Shown: positions 1 through 9,131, counted from the first letter of the stretch. The stretch is 64,000 bases of DNA from Anaerovirgula multivorans (GCF_900188145.1 NZ_FZOJ01000001.1:1-64000), one strand, 5' to 3'. The notes: generated by a model not told the origin, from the sequence alone. Translations and numbers: made by a program.

Positions 1-142
1 ACAAAGTGCGCTATATAAAAATGAAAAAACATAAAAAAAATAAGCCTTTTCAAGCTTTTGAATGGGTTTTGAAATTTACAACTGTCAAACTCCCGCGATA
101 CATATTTTACAGGGCTATCTTGATCGCACAAATAAATAAAAG

Positions 143-171
143 GTGTTTTTTTCCAAACTTTAGTATATAAT
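143..171 (+). promoter_or_regulatory. Probable sigma-A promoter for the DUF1292 gene
   Basis: A perfect TATAAT at 166-171 lies 42 bases before the start codon. A 17-base spacer separates it from a weak -35 (gtgttt, 143-148). The Shine-Dalgarno aaggagg follows near 198-205. Bases 1-142 show no gene that I can support; they are probably the 3' flank of an upstream gene outside the window. Confidence 0.5.
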
Positions 172-212
172 ACAAATGTGCAATTTAAATTTTTAAAAGG
201 AGGTATGTTACT

Positions 213-479
213 ATGCAAGAAAATGAAAATATTGTAACATTAGTAGATGAAGAGGGACAAGAACAAGATTTTGAAATTATAATGACTCTAGATGTAGAAG
301 GTAAAGAATATGCTATCCTATTACCGGTTGATGCTGGTGAAGAAGAGGATGCATATATTTTCAAAGTAATTCATGATGAAAATGATGAATATACCTTAGT
401 AGCAATTGAAGATGATGAAGAGTATGAAAATGTAGTAGCAGCATACGAAGCAATTTTAGATGAAGAAGGAATGGAATAG
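213..479 (+). CDS. DUF1292 family protein (YrzB-like)
   Basis: This 88-residue, very acidic protein (net negative, rich in Glu and Asp) matches the DUF1292/YrzB family in length and pattern: an EGKEYAILLP segment followed by a VIHDENDEYTLVAIEDDEE segment. The biochemical function of the family is not known. In Firmicutes it is usually encoded between the ruvX-type Holliday junction resolvase gene and fur or RNase J genes, and fur and rnj follow here. The start is fixed by aaggaggta placed 7-8 bases upstream. The gene ends in a hairpin shared with the convergent gene. Confidence 0.85.
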   Translation: MQENENIVTLVDEEGQEQDFEIIMTLDVEGKEYAILLPVDAGEEEDAYIFKVIHDENDEYTLVAIEDDEEYENVVAAYEAILDEEGME

Positions 480-483
480 AAAA

Positions 484-520
484 ATAGATGGGCTTCTTAA
501 AAAGTCCATCTATTATTTTT
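484..520. terminator. Hairpin terminator between convergent genes
   Basis: Arms atagatgggct (484-494) and agtccatctat (503-513) pair with one G-T wobble, and a T-rich run follows. The hairpin serves the DUF1292 gene and overlaps the last codons of the opposite-strand membrane protein gene, whose stop lies at 497-499. Confidence 0.7.
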
Positions 521-955
521 ATTAATAGTAAAACTAGAAATTAAAGCACCAACAAAACTCATTGAAGCAAGAGAGGTAAGTAAATAACTACTTAGACGGG
601 TATCTATTCCTCTTAGGCCGATACCTGTTTTAAAAACTATAGGTGGTAATGCCAACAATCGATCAAAGCCTAATAAGAAATATAGTAATGTAATGGCTAC
701 TATAGGAAGCAAAAGGGTTCCCAAGGTTGAGAAAATGAAAAACAATAACCTGCTATAATTATTAATGCCTTTGATATAACCAATAGTAGCACCTATAACT
801 GAAAGAATAGGATAAATATAGGATGGATGAATATAATTTTGAATTTCTGGCAAGAATTCAAGGGTTAGTAAAGAAATTGTGACACCAAGAACTAAGCCTA
901 AAAATAATCCATGTACTAAGTTTAAAAAAAGATTGTAATTTGTTTTCATAATCAT
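497..955 (-). CDS. Hypothetical small integral membrane protein
   Basis: I do not recognise this family. The protein has 152 residues and about four hydrophobic segments (roughly residues 10-32, 45-62, 70-95 and 125-145), joined by short loops with basic residues, so it is predicted to sit in the cytoplasmic membrane. It starts at the second of two closely spaced ATG codons or the first (MIMKTN). It is convergent with the DUF1292 gene and divergent from sfsA, so it is a single-gene unit. Nothing in it suggests an enzyme or transporter. Confidence 0.6.
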   Translation of the reverse strand: MIMKTNYNLFLNLVHGLFLGLVLGVTISLLTLEFLPEIQNYIHPSYIYPILSVIGATIGYIKGINNYSRLLFFIFSTLGTLLLPIVAITLLYFLLGFDRLLALPPIVFKTGIGLRGIDTRLSSYLLTSLASMSFVGALISSFTINKNNRWTF

Positions 956-1066
956 TACCCCTCAAATATAGTATTCACATAAAGTGAGTATAGAGTTACA
1001 TAATATAAAATTAAATTAAATCAATAATATTACATAGATTTAGTATAACTAAAGAAGGTGAAAATT

Positions 1067-1765
1067 ATGAAAATATATATTGAAGGAGATAAAATCATAG
1101 GTATTTTCCAGCGTCGCATCAATCGATTTATTGCAGAAGTATTAGTAAATGATAGAATAAAAATTGTACATGTGGCCAATACTGGAAGAATGAAGGAACT
1201 ATTAATCGCAGGAGCAAAAGTGGTTGTTAGAAAAGTAAATAAAGCTCATAGAAAAACTGAATATGATCTATTGATGGTGTACAAAGATGATATATTAATT
1301 TCAATTGATTCTAAGCTTCCTAATTATTTGCTGCAAGAAGCTTTCAATAATCAAGCTATACCTTATTTTAAAAAATACAATAAGATAAGACGAGAAGTAA
1401 CTTTTGGAAAAAGTAAATTTGATTTTTATGTTGGAAACGAAAGAAACTCTGGATTAATAGAAGCTAAGTGTGTTACTTTAGTAAAAGAAAATAATCTTGC
1501 TTCCTTTCCTGATGCTCCTACTGAAAGAGGCAGAAAGCATGTCCTTGAACTAATAGAAGCAAAAAAACAGGGGTTTAGAGCAGCAGTTTTTTTTATTATT
1601 CAAAGAATTGATGCAACAAAATTCACACCCAATAGAGAAATGGACGAAGCCTTTGCAGATGCAGTAGTATTAGCGAAAAAGTCTGGAGTAGAATTTTATG
1701 CTTATAACTGCAATGTTACTACAGATTACATAGAAATAAATGAGGAAATTAAAGTGAGTATTTGA
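1067..1765 (+). CDS. sfsA: SfsA family protein (DNA/RNA nuclease-fold)
   Basis: The product is about 232 residues, the usual size for SfsA (sugar fermentation stimulation protein A family). Family signatures are visible: HVANTGRMKELL near residue 34, KSKFDFYV near 120, GLIEAKCVTLV near 133 and FPDAPTERGRKHV near 153. The F-D-F and E-A-K residues form the PD-(D/E)xK-like core of the family. The precise role is unsettled; E. coli SfsA was reported to bind DNA. I chose the ATG at 1067 because agaagg lies 8 bases upstream; a GTG at 1058 overlaps that ribosome site. It probably has its own transcription unit. Confidence 0.9.
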   Translation: MKIYIEGDKIIGIFQRRINRFIAEVLVNDRIKIVHVANTGRMKELLIAGAKVVVRKVNKAHRKTEYDLLMVYKDDILISIDSKLPNYLLQEAFNNQAIPYFKKYNKIRREVTFGKSKFDFYVGNERNSGLIEAKCVTLVKENNLASFPDAPTERGRKHVLELIEAKKQGFRAAVFFIIQRIDATKFTPNREMDEAFADAVVLAKKSGVEFYAYNCNVTTDYIEINEEIKVSI

Positions 1766-1792
1766 TATTTCTCTTAATATAGTTAGAAAAGA

Positions 1793-1821
1793 TTGACAAA
1801 AAAAGTTAGATATACTATACT
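1793..1821 (+). promoter_or_regulatory. Sigma-A promoter of fur
   Basis: TTGACA (1793-1798), a 17-base spacer and TATACT (1816-1821) form a near-consensus promoter. It decides the start of the next gene: the in-frame TTG at 1793 is the -35 element, not a start codon. An imperfect direct repeat (tattatttgaaaag / tattatttgagaag) lies between promoter and gene and may be a regulator-binding region; that is inference. Confidence 0.75.
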
Positions 1822-1864
1822 ATTATTTGAAAAGCGTTATTATTTGAGAAGTGAAGGTGACGAT

Positions 1865-2299
1865 ATGGAAAACTTGATGGAGACATTAAAAGATAGACTT
1901 AAGGAAAAGGGATATAAACTAACCCCTCAAAGAAGAGCTACACTTGATACTATAATGGACAATCAAGGAAAACACTTAAATACAGAAGAAATATACGGAC
2001 TAGTAAAAGAAAAATGCCCAGAGATTGGCTTAGCCACTGTTTATAGGACATTACAATTACTAGAGGAAATGCAAGTAATTTCTAGAATCAACTTAGATGA
2101 CGGTTGCAGTAGATATGAATTTAACACCCATGAGGATGACCATCAACATCATCATTTAATTTGCCAAAGCTGTGGCAGTATTACTGAGGTAGAAATTGAC
2201 TTACTAGAACATTTAGAGGAAGAAATCGAAAAAAACCATGATTTTCATATAAATGATCACAAAGTGAAATTTTTCGGCATATGTTCTAAATGTAGGTAG
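1865..2299 (+). CDS. fur: Ferric uptake regulator (Fur family)
   Basis: This is a 144-residue metal-dependent repressor. The N-terminal winged helix includes LTPQRRATLDTI and the recognition segment GLATVYRTLQLLEE. The dimerisation part carries His-rich HQHHHLICQSCG and the zinc pairs C-x2-C and C-x2-C at the end (GICSKC). At the position that is Asp104 in PerR it has Glu (ITEVEIDLLE), and that stretch resembles Fur rather than PerR, so iron sensing is the better call. The ATG at 1865 follows gaaggtga. It has its own promoter and a terminator immediately after the stop. Confidence 0.85.
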   Translation: MENLMETLKDRLKEKGYKLTPQRRATLDTIMDNQGKHLNTEEIYGLVKEKCPEIGLATVYRTLQLLEEMQVISRINLDDGCSRYEFNTHEDDHQHHHLICQSCGSITEVEIDLLEHLEEEIEKNHDFHINDHKVKFFGICSKCR

Positions 2300-2325
2300 T
2301 CTTGCAGATTAATGCAAGACTTTAT
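2298..2325 (+). terminator. Rho-independent terminator of fur
   Basis: Perfect 9-bp arms agtcttgca / tgcaagact (2298-2306 and 2313-2321) with a 6-base loop, followed by tttat. The hairpin begins within the fur stop codon. Confidence 0.75.
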
Positions 2326-2535
2326 CTATGTGTAATATTTTAAATAAAACTTTTAAAAGTGATTGCTTTAGGACAAAATACATATATCTATTATTTATTG
2401 TTCCATATCAATAGTATAGAATGTGTATTCACATATATAATTGTTGTGCTACTATATATGAGTGTGTTGCGTGTACGGGTAATGATTACAAAAAAAACAC
2501 AGAAAATTATTGGAACAGAAAGAAGGAGTGATATT

Positions 2536-4200
2536 TTGGGAAGAAAACCAAGTAAAATTAGAATAGTTCCCTTAGGCGGACTAAAAGAAATTGGAAAAAA
2601 CATGACAGTCATTGAATATAAAGATGAAATGCTCATCATTGATTGTGGTTTGAGTTTTCCAGAGGATGAAATGTTAGGAATAGATATTGTTATTCCTGAT
2701 ATCACCTATCTTATAAAAAACAAAGATAAAATTAAGGGTATTGTATTGACCCATGGACATGAAGATCACATTGGCGCATTACCCTATGTATTGAAAAAAA
2801 TTGACGTACCTGTATATGGAACACGACTAACCTTAGGATTAGTAGAAACAAAATTAAAGGAGCATAAACTTACAGAGGTCCACCTACAAAGAGTAGATGC
2901 CGGCACAACAATTCAAATTGGATCCTATGAAGTAGAGTTTATTAAAAGTAGTCACAGTATACCAGATGCATGTGCTTTAGCAATCAGTACATCATTGGGA
3001 GTCATCCTTCACACAGGAGATTTTAAAATAGATTATACTCCGATTGATGGACAGATGATAGATTTGCAAAGAATAGCAGAGCTAGGCAAAAAAGGAATTT
3101 TATTGATGATGGCAGATAGTACAAACGTTGAACGACCTGGGAGTACTATGTCGGAAAGTAAGGTAGGCGCTACATTTGAAAGCATTTTCAATAACACCAA
3201 AAGTAGGATTATCGTAGCTACATTTGCATCAAATGTGCATCGTGTACAACAAGTAATGAACGCTGCCGCTAAATATAATAGAAAAGTAGTTGTATCCGGA
3301 AGAAGTATGGTAAATGTTGTATCAGTAGCACAGGAACTAGGGACACTAGTTATGCCTGAAGGTTTGCTTATAGATGTAAATAACATTGATCAGTATGATG
3401 ACCATGAAATTGTAATTATAACTACTGGAAGCCAAGGGGAAGCGATGGCAGGGTTATCAAGAATGGCGACATCAGAGCATCGCAAGCTGGATATTCGTGC
3501 TGGTGATACAGTTATTATCTCAGCAACACCTATTCCAGGAAATGAAAAACTAGTAAGCCGTGTAATCAATCAACTATTTGAAAAGGGTGCAGATGTAATC
3601 TATGAAAGCTTAGCGGACATCCACGTATCAGGTCATGCTTGTCAAGAAGAATTGAAGCTAATGCACCGTTTAGCAAATCCAAAGTACTTTATACCAGTTC
3701 ACGGTGAATTTAGACATTTAAAACAACATGCTAAATTAGCAGAAAGCTTAGGCATGGATAGCCAAAATATTTTCACAATACAAAACGGCAATGTAGTAGA
3801 GATTACTAAGGATTATGCAAAGCTTGCCGGAAACGTACCATCAGGACCTGTATTAGTAGATGGGTTAGGTGTTGGAGATGTTGGTAATATTGTATTAAGA
3901 GATCGTAAGCATTTAGCTGAAGATGGACTGATGGTAGTTGTTGTCACCATTTCAAAAGAAAGTAGCAAAATTATTGCTGGACCAGATATTATTTCAAGAG
4001 GATTTGTTTATGTAAGAGAATCAGAAGATTTGATAGATGAAGCAAAACAAATCGTTAAAAATGCATTGGAAATATGTGAACAACAAAACACAAAAGAATG
4101 GTCTGTACTTAAAAGCACTATAAGAGATGTTTTGAAGGATTACTTATACCAAAAAACAAAACGTAGACCTATGATTTTACCAGTAATTATGGAAGTTTAG
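2536..4200 (+). CDS. rnj: Ribonuclease J
   Basis: A metallo-beta-lactamase/beta-CASP ribonuclease with endo- and 5'-exonuclease activity in mRNA decay and rRNA maturation. Motifs seen are LGGLKEIGKN at the N-terminus, the zinc motif THGHEDHIGALPY, SHSIPDAC, LHTGDFK, the beta-CASP segment VVSGRSM and DIHVSGHA, and a C-terminal domain. The TTG at 2536 follows agaaggag by 7 bases and gives 554 residues, matching the approximately 555 of RNase J1. The open frame continues further upstream, but that extension has no homologous look and no ribosome site. Confidence 0.93.
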   Translation: MGRKPSKIRIVPLGGLKEIGKNMTVIEYKDEMLIIDCGLSFPEDEMLGIDIVIPDITYLIKNKDKIKGIVLTHGHEDHIGALPYVLKKIDVPVYGTRLTLGLVETKLKEHKLTEVHLQRVDAGTTIQIGSYEVEFIKSSHSIPDACALAISTSLGVILHTGDFKIDYTPIDGQMIDLQRIAELGKKGILLMMADSTNVERPGSTMSESKVGATFESIFNNTKSRIIVATFASNVHRVQQVMNAAAKYNRKVVVSGRSMVNVVSVAQELGTLVMPEGLLIDVNNIDQYDDHEIVIITTGSQGEAMAGLSRMATSEHRKLDIRAGDTVIISATPIPGNEKLVSRVINQLFEKGADVIYESLADIHVSGHACQEELKLMHRLANPKYFIPVHGEFRHLKQHAKLAESLGMDSQNIFTIQNGNVVEITKDYAKLAGNVPSGPVLVDGLGVGDVGNIVLRDRKHLAEDGLMVVVVTISKESSKIIAGPDIISRGFVYVRESEDLIDEAKQIVKNALEICEQQNTKEWSVLKSTIRDVLKDYLYQKTKRRPMILPVIMEV

Positions 4201-4208
4201 TAGGATTT

Positions 4209-4245
4209 CTCCCCATTTTCTTATAGGATATGGGGAGATTCTTTT
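4209..4245 (+). terminator. Terminator of the RNase J gene
   Basis: Arms ctccccat (4209-4216) and atggggag (4230-4237) with a 13-base loop, then a T-rich run ending ctttttg. Confidence 0.7.
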
Positions 4246-4329
4246 TGAAAAAATTTTATAAAGAAGGAAATTATATTTATATGGAATATAGGATATATTT
4301 TATAAGTAGATATGAATGATTTTGAAAGC

Positions 4330-4371
4330 CAAGATAACACTTTTCATAAGGCAACTATTAGAGTTATCTTG
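4330..4371. other. Long-loop inverted repeat in a gene-free stretch
   Basis: The stretch 4246-4546 holds no supportable gene. It contains caagataac (4330-4338) and gttatcttg (4363-4371), a perfect 9-bp inverted repeat with a 24-base interior, followed by a T-rich run. It could be a weak terminator, an operator or the remains of a structured leader; I cannot tell which. Confidence 0.35.
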
Positions 4372-4494
4372 TAAATTTTTATTCTTCATAATATAATTAT
4401 TTAAAAGAAATGGTAAATAACTGCAAAAAATTTATTATAGTAGCTTTAGACATATAAATAGATTAATTCGTTTAAAATAATATTACACCTATTT

Positions 4495-4523
4495 ATTAAT
4501 ACGTGGAAGCACCACGTATTAAT
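4495..4523. promoter_or_regulatory. Perfect 12-bp hairpin just before trmR
   Basis: attaatacgtgg (4495-4506) and ccacgtattaat (4512-4523) are exact reverse complements around a 5-base loop. They end 8 bases before the trmR Shine-Dalgarno (gaaggag, 4531-4537). No T-run follows, so it is unlikely to be a terminator. It could be an operator or an mRNA element controlling translation of the trmR-trhP-udk operon. Confidence 0.45.
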
Positions 4524-4546
4524 TTGTGAAGAAGGAGTTGTAATCA

Positions 4547-5200
4547 GTGAGTAATATTACAGAAGTATATGTAGAAGAATATATAAGAGATTTATTACCA
4601 GAAGAACAGGGTATACTGAAGGAGATAGAAGAGGATGCAATTAAAAATCATATCCCTATAGTACATAAAGAAGTTGCTGCATTACTAAAAGTCATTGCGA
4701 AGGCTAGTAATGCAAAAAAAATATTAGAAGTTGGGACAGCTATAGGCTACTCTACTATTCTCCTCTGCCAAGCAGCAGGAAAAGGTGGACATGTTACCAC
4801 AATTGAGCGAGACAATGAGAGAGTACAGGAGGCAATTAAAAATATTGATAGAGTCAATCTAAGTAAAAACATTCAAATTATTGAAGGTGATGCTCAAGAA
4901 GTACTAAGGTTTTTAGATCAACAATATGATTTAATATTTTTGGATGGAGCAAAGGGGCATTATAAGGATATGCTAATGAATTGTATTAACCTATTAAAAA
5001 ACGGAGGAGTATTGATATCAGATAATATTCTTTTTAAAGGTATGGTTGCCAATGATGAACTAGTGATTAGAAGGAAAAAAACTATTGTCAATAGAATGCG
5101 AGATTACTTATCCTATATCTGTAATCATTCACAACTAGATACTTCTATCATTCCAATAGGTGATGGTGTGGCAATTAGCTTTAGAAGGTTGGAGGAATAA
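4547..5200 (+). CDS. trmR: tRNA 5-hydroxyuridine methyltransferase TrmR (class I O-methyltransferase)
   Basis: A 217-residue SAM-dependent O-methyltransferase of the YrrM type. Motif I is LEVGTAIGYSTI (near residue 63), followed by TIERDNERVQEA and the acidic DLIFLDGAKGHY. In B. subtilis YrrM/TrmR methylates 5-hydroxyuridine at tRNA position 34 to 5-methoxyuridine, and its gene is followed by the U32-family hydroxylation genes and udk. The same order here supports the specific assignment. It starts with GTG 9 bases after gaaggag. Three bases separate it from trhP, so an operon is certain. Confidence 0.85.
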   Translation: MSNITEVYVEEYIRDLLPEEQGILKEIEEDAIKNHIPIVHKEVAALLKVIAKASNAKKILEVGTAIGYSTILLCQAAGKGGHVTTIERDNERVQEAIKNIDRVNLSKNIQIIEGDAQEVLRFLDQQYDLIFLDGAKGHYKDMLMNCINLLKNGGVLISDNILFKGMVANDELVIRRKKTIVNRMRDYLSYICNHSQLDTSIIPIGDGVAISFRRLEE

Positions 5201-5202
5201 AA

Positions 5203-6444
5203 ATGAAAAAAGTAGAACTACTAGCTCCTGCAGGAGACTTAGAACGTCTTAAGATTGCTGTAATTTACGGTGCCGATGCTGTTTACGTAGGAGGCCAAAT
5301 CTTTGGGTTAAGGGCAGCGGCTAAAAACTTCTCATTAGAGGATCTGAAAGAGGGGATTGACTTTGCCCATAAGCATGGTGTGAAGATTTTTGTAACCGCC
5401 AATATTATACCTCATAATGATGACTTAGAGGACTTGCCTCAATATCTAAGGGAAATAGAAAAAATTGGTGTTGATGCAGTGATTGTATCAGACCCAGGAA
5501 CTTTTTCCATTGTACAGGAAACCATACCGAATATGGAAATTCATATAAGCACCCAAGCTAACAATACAAATTATAGTACTGTAAACTTTTGGCACAAGCT
5601 AGGTGCTAAGCGGGTTGTTCTAGCTAGAGAACTATCCTTTGGTGAAATAAAAGAAATTAAAAGAAACATTCCTGATACAGTAGAATTAGAGGCATTTGTT
5701 CATGGCGCTATGTGTATTTCTTATTCTGGTAGATGTTTGCTAAGTAACTACATGGCAGGAAGAGATGCTAACCGAGGAGAATGTGCCCATCCCTGCAGAT
5801 GGAACTATTATTTAGTAGAAGAAAAAAGGCCGGGAGAATATATGCCTATCTTCGAAGATGAAAAGGGCACCTACATTATGAACTCAAAGGATCTATGCAT
5901 GATAGAATACATACCTGAGCTTATAGGGTCAGGTATCAACAGTTTAAAAATCGAAGGCAGAATGAAAACAACTTATTATGTAGCAACCATTATAAGAGCC
6001 TATCGTATTGCCCTAGACCACTATTACAACAATCCAACCAATTGGAGCTTTCAGCCGGAGTGGTTAGAAGAGATAAAAAAGGCCAGTCATCGAGACTTTA
6101 CTACAGGCTTTTATCTTGATAAACCAGATCATAAGGAGCATATCTATGGAGATCAATCCTATGTAAGAGGCTATAGCTTTATTGGTATTGTAAAGGAATA
6201 TGATGAAGAAACAAAGATAGCAACCATAGAACAAAGAAATCGCTTTTTCTCAGGAGAGGATATTGAAATTATCGGTCCTAACGAAAAAGTAATTAGAATG
6301 TTTATTGAAAAAATGTGGGACGAAGAGGATAATGAAATAAGTGTAGCACCCCATCCAAAACAAACTGTAAAATTTGTTATTGACGAAAAGATAGAGCCTT
6401 ATTATATTCTTAGAAAAGAAAGGAAGGATGAGGAAATTGGATAG
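5203..6444 (+). CDS. trhP: Peptidase U32 family tRNA hydroxylation protein (TrhP-like)
   Basis: A 413-residue U32-family protein. The N-terminus [17 protein letters not shown], the [10 protein letters not shown] segment, the family signature around [20 protein letters not shown] and the cysteine-rich stretch [13 protein letters not shown] are all present, as is SLKIEGRMK. Members once annotated as collagenases act in prephenate-dependent hydroxylation of wobble uridine in tRNA (TrhP/YrrO). Its position directly after the methyltransferase that uses the hydroxylated product agrees with this. A single copy is present, where B. subtilis has yrrN and yrrO in tandem. The start is the ATG after ggaggaataaaa. 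Confidence 0.85.
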   Translation: MKKVELLAPAGDLERLKIAVIYGADAVYVGGQIFGLRAAAKNFSLEDLKEGIDFAHKHGVKIFVTANIIPHNDDLEDLPQYLREIEKIGVDAVIVSDPGTFSIVQETIPNMEIHISTQANNTNYSTVNFWHKLGAKRVVLARELSFGEIKEIKRNIPDTVELEAFVHGAMCISYSGRCLLSNYMAGRDANRGECAHPCRWNYYLVEEKRPGEYMPIFEDEKGTYIMNSKDLCMIEYIPELIGSGINSLKIEGRMKTTYYVATIIRAYRIALDHYYNNPTNWSFQPEWLEEIKKASHRDFTTGFYLDKPDHKEHIYGDQSYVRGYSFIGIVKEYDEETKIATIEQRNRFFSGEDIEIIGPNEKVIRMFIEKMWDEEDNEISVAPHPKQTVKFVIDEKIEPYYILRKERKDEEIG

Positions 6445-7072
6445 ACCGATTCTTATAGGTATTAGTGGGGGGACGGGATCGGGTAAGAGTACTGTTGCCA
6501 GCGCTATTTTTAAAAGCCAGTCAGAAAAAAATATTGCAATTATACAGCAAGATTCCTATTATAAAGATCAAACTCATCTGTCCTTTGAAGAAAGAATTAA
6601 AACAAATTATGATCATCCTTTGGCATTTGATACAGATCTGTTAATAGAACATCTAAATATGCTACTACAAAACAGACGTATTTTCAAACCAATTTATGAT
6701 TTTGAAAGACATACAAGAAAAAAAGAAACAGAACCTGTTGAGCCAAAGGATATCATCATCCTAGAAGGCATTATGCTTTTTGATGATTTTGCATTGAGAA
6801 ACATGTTAGACATTAAGATATTCGTAGACACAGATGCCGATGTTAGAATCATACGAAGAATTGTTAGGGATATCAATGAAAGAGGTAGAACCTTAGATTC
6901 AGTAATCGAACAATATCTAACAACTGTTAGACCTGCTCATTTGCAATTTGTTGAACCCAATAAAAAATATGCTGATATTATTATTCCTGAAGGTGGATTT
7001 AATCAAGTTGCAATAGATATTATGGTAGCAAAAATCCAATCAATTATAGATGGAAAAAGCAAAAGTAAATAG
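6428..7072 (+). CDS. udk: Uridine kinase
   Basis: Phosphorylates uridine and cytidine in pyrimidine salvage. The 214 residues begin with a P-loop, GGTGSGKST (residues 14-22), then [10 protein letters not shown], the substrate loop [39 protein letters not shown] and RDINERGR, all typical of Udk. The gene overlaps the end of trhP by 17 bases if the ATG at 6428 is used. A TTG at 6437 is better spaced from aaaggaagg and may be the true start. It is the last gene of the trmR-trhP-udk operon. Confidence 0.93.
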   Translation: MRKLDRPILIGISGGTGSGKSTVASAIFKSQSEKNIAIIQQDSYYKDQTHLSFEERIKTNYDHPLAFDTDLLIEHLNMLLQNRRIFKPIYDFERHTRKKETEPVEPKDIIILEGIMLFDDFALRNMLDIKIFVDTDADVRIIRRIVRDINERGRTLDSVIEQYLTTVRPAHLQFVEPNKKYADIIIPEGGFNQVAIDIMVAKIQSIIDGKSKSK

Positions 7073-7091
7073 TCAGTTTAATCTTCTGTAT

Positions 7092-7156
7092 ATTTGGTGA
7101 TAATAAGAAAGTATTCCTTATAAAAGATTTAAAAGGTAACTTTCTTGAAACCAATA
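7092..7156. repeat. Structured repeat, copy 1
   Basis: First of two near-identical elements sharing a stretch of about 44 bases with one mismatch, from taagaaagtattcc to ggtaactttct. Each folds as nested stems: outer tttggt/accaat, middle agaaagt/actttct, inner cctt/aagg around an A/T-rich loop. It lies between udk and the penicillin-binding protein gene, where no coding frame is supported. Confidence 0.7.
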
Positions 7157-7204
7157 ACGACAATTATAACTTAATTAGTAATTACATAAAGTTTATAATT
7201 TCCT

Positions 7205-7262
7205 ATTGGTTATAAGAAAGTATTCCTTATAAAAGATTCAAAAGGTAACTTTCTAAACCAAT
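7205..7262. repeat. Structured repeat, copy 2
   Basis: Second copy, in direct orientation and about 110 bases from the first. Its outer stem is attggt/accaat (7205-7210 and 7257-7262). It ends 8 bases before the Shine-Dalgarno of the next gene, so it would sit in that gene's mRNA leader. No third copy was noticed elsewhere in the window. Confidence 0.7.
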
Positions 7263-7283
7263 CATGTACAGGAGAGTTTTTTC

Positions 7284-8957
7284 ATGAGAAAAAATATTAA
7301 GGACAAGAAAACGAATGTTAACATAAAAAGATTATTGTTTATCGGTGTATCCTCCACAGTCATTATTTTTCTATTAATTTTTAGATTGTTCTATATACAA
7401 GTTATTCAACATGATCTCTATACAAGGGAAGTAAATAAACAAAGACAAATAAATATACCTATCAATAGCGGCAGGGGCATAGTTCTAGATCGAAACAACA
7501 TACCTTTGACGGATCGAAAAGAAGTAAACATAGCCATCATTTTTCCGCAATTATTTATTATAGATGAAGAAAATCTAAACTATTTAATGGAGATTACCCA
7601 TAAAGATCAAGAAGAGCTGATCCAGAGGATTAGTAGCTCAAATTATCCTATTGAAATACCTATAGGAGAAGAAATGAATTGGGAGGATAGAAGAGTCTTA
7701 ACAACTAGAGGGTTATTTATTATCGGTAAAAGACAACGATACGAAGATTATCCTCTTTTAAGCCATGTAGTAGGTTATATTAATCAAGTCGATAAAAAAG
7801 GGATGGCAGGGATTGAAAAAGCATTAGATCACATTCTAATGGGAAATCCTACAGAAATTCTAGCAGCAACATTAGATGGTAGAAAACGACTTTTACCAGG
7901 GGAAGGATATTCTGTAGTGAACTCCCCAATAAATCAAAAAGACGTAAGATTAACGATAGATTATTACTTACAGAAAACTGCAGAAGAAGTGATGGATAGA
8001 CAAAAGAGAGATGGAGCTATAGTAATATCGGATGTGGAAACAGGAGATATTTTAGCCCTAGTAAGCAGACCCAATTATAATCCCAATACAATTGCTCAGC
8101 ATATCAAAAGCAGTGGAGATGAGTTATATAATAAAGCAATACAAATGACTTTCCCACCAGGTTCAATTTTTAAAATCATAGTAGCTGCTGAAGCTATTGA
8201 AAGAGGAATTGTTGATTTTGATGACACTTTCTATTGCAATGGTTCAGAAATTATCGGTAATGTTGAGATAGGATGCAACTCCCATAAAAATGGAGGTAAT
8301 GGAGACATCACTTTTAAAGAGGCTTTTGCAGAGTCCTGTAATTCTACATTTATTCAAATAGGCCAAAAACTTGGAGCTAACAGCATTATAGAAATGGCAG
8401 AAAAACTTGGATTAAATGACAAAGTAGGAATAGGTCTGCAGGAGGAAGAGACGGGAAACCTCCCAAGCGGAGAAGATTTATTGGGACCAGCCATTGGAAA
8501 TATATCTATAGGTCAAGGAAATATAGAAGTGACACCTCTGCAAATCAATCAATTAACGCAAATTATTGCGAATAAAGGCATAAAGAATCAATTGCATTTG
8601 CTTAAGGATGTTCTAGATAATTATAATATAGTTGAAACCTTTGATGTAGAAGAACAATCAAGAGTTTTATCACAAAAGACGGCTATAAAGCTACAACAAT
8701 TGATGGAATCAGTTATGACGGAAGGTACCGGAAGAAATACAGGAGACCTTACTGCTGTTACTGCGGGTAAGACCGGCTCCGCCCAATCCTCTAAAAGAGG
8801 AGAAACTGTGGTACATGCATGGTTTACAGGATATTATCCTAACAAAGAGCCTAAGTATTCAATAACTATATTCATACAAGAAGGTGGTTCTGGTGGAGGG
8901 GTGGCAGTGCCTATCTTCAAAGAAATATTAGAAAACATCATAGATTTAGGATACTAA
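7284..8957 (+). CDS. Class B penicillin-binding protein (peptidoglycan transpeptidase)
   Basis: A 557-residue protein with one N-terminal membrane anchor (about residues 17-39) and an extracellular transpeptidase domain that cross-links peptidoglycan. The three active-site motifs are present: S-x-x-K as PPGSIFKI (near 293), S-x-N as ESCNST (near 350) and KTG as AGKTGSAQ (near 495). The pedestal segment after the anchor contains the usual SGRGIVLDRN. No PASTA domain follows, so it is more like FtsI/MrdA-type enzymes than SpoVD with PASTA. It starts at ATG after caggagag. Whether it acts in division, elongation or sporulation cannot be decided from the sequence. Confidence 0.9.
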   Translation: MRKNIKDKKTNVNIKRLLFIGVSSTVIIFLLIFRLFYIQVIQHDLYTREVNKQRQINIPINSGRGIVLDRNNIPLTDRKEVNIAIIFPQLFIIDEENLNYLMEITHKDQEELIQRISSSNYPIEIPIGEEMNWEDRRVLTTRGLFIIGKRQRYEDYPLLSHVVGYINQVDKKGMAGIEKALDHILMGNPTEILAATLDGRKRLLPGEGYSVVNSPINQKDVRLTIDYYLQKTAEEVMDRQKRDGAIVISDVETGDILALVSRPNYNPNTIAQHIKSSGDELYNKAIQMTFPPGSIFKIIVAAEAIERGIVDFDDTFYCNGSEIIGNVEIGCNSHKNGGNGDITFKEAFAESCNSTFIQIGQKLGANSIIEMAEKLGLNDKVGIGLQEEETGNLPSGEDLLGPAIGNISIGQGNIEVTPLQINQLTQIIANKGIKNQLHLLKDVLDNYNIVETFDVEEQSRVLSQKTAIKLQQLMESVMTEGTGRNTGDLTAVTAGKTGSAQSSKRGETVVHAWFTGYYPNKEPKYSITIFIQEGGSGGGVAVPIFKEILENIIDLGY

Positions 8958-8959
8958 AG

Positions 8960-8981
8960 GAGTCTTTTAAAGACTCTTTTT
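8960..8981 (+). terminator. Terminator of the penicillin-binding protein gene
   Basis: Perfect arms gagtctt / aagactc (8960-8966 and 8970-8976) followed by five T residues, directly after the stop codon. Confidence 0.85.
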
Positions 8982-9131
8982 GTGTGACAGGTAGTTCGTA
9001 GTTAAAGCAGTTGGCGAACTATTTCAACGAGCCTTAAGACTCTAGCGAGTAACATGCCCTTCTATGCCAATAATATAAAGATAATCGATATTGCCATCCA
9101 ATACTCACCAGTTTTTTGTATTGTTTTTAGA

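Noticed and set aside
1793..1864. N-terminal extension of Fur by 24 codons
   Set aside because: The TTG at 1793 is the -35 hexamer of a near-perfect promoter, so the extension would not be transcribed.
2359..2535. N-terminal extension of RNase J by 59 codons
   Set aside because: No ribosome site, no resemblance to RNase J, and the TTG at 2536 has an ideal Shine-Dalgarno and gives the normal family length.
7092..7262. Possible CRISPR array
   Set aside because: Only two repeat copies, each a palindromic element much longer than a CRISPR repeat, and no cas genes in the window.
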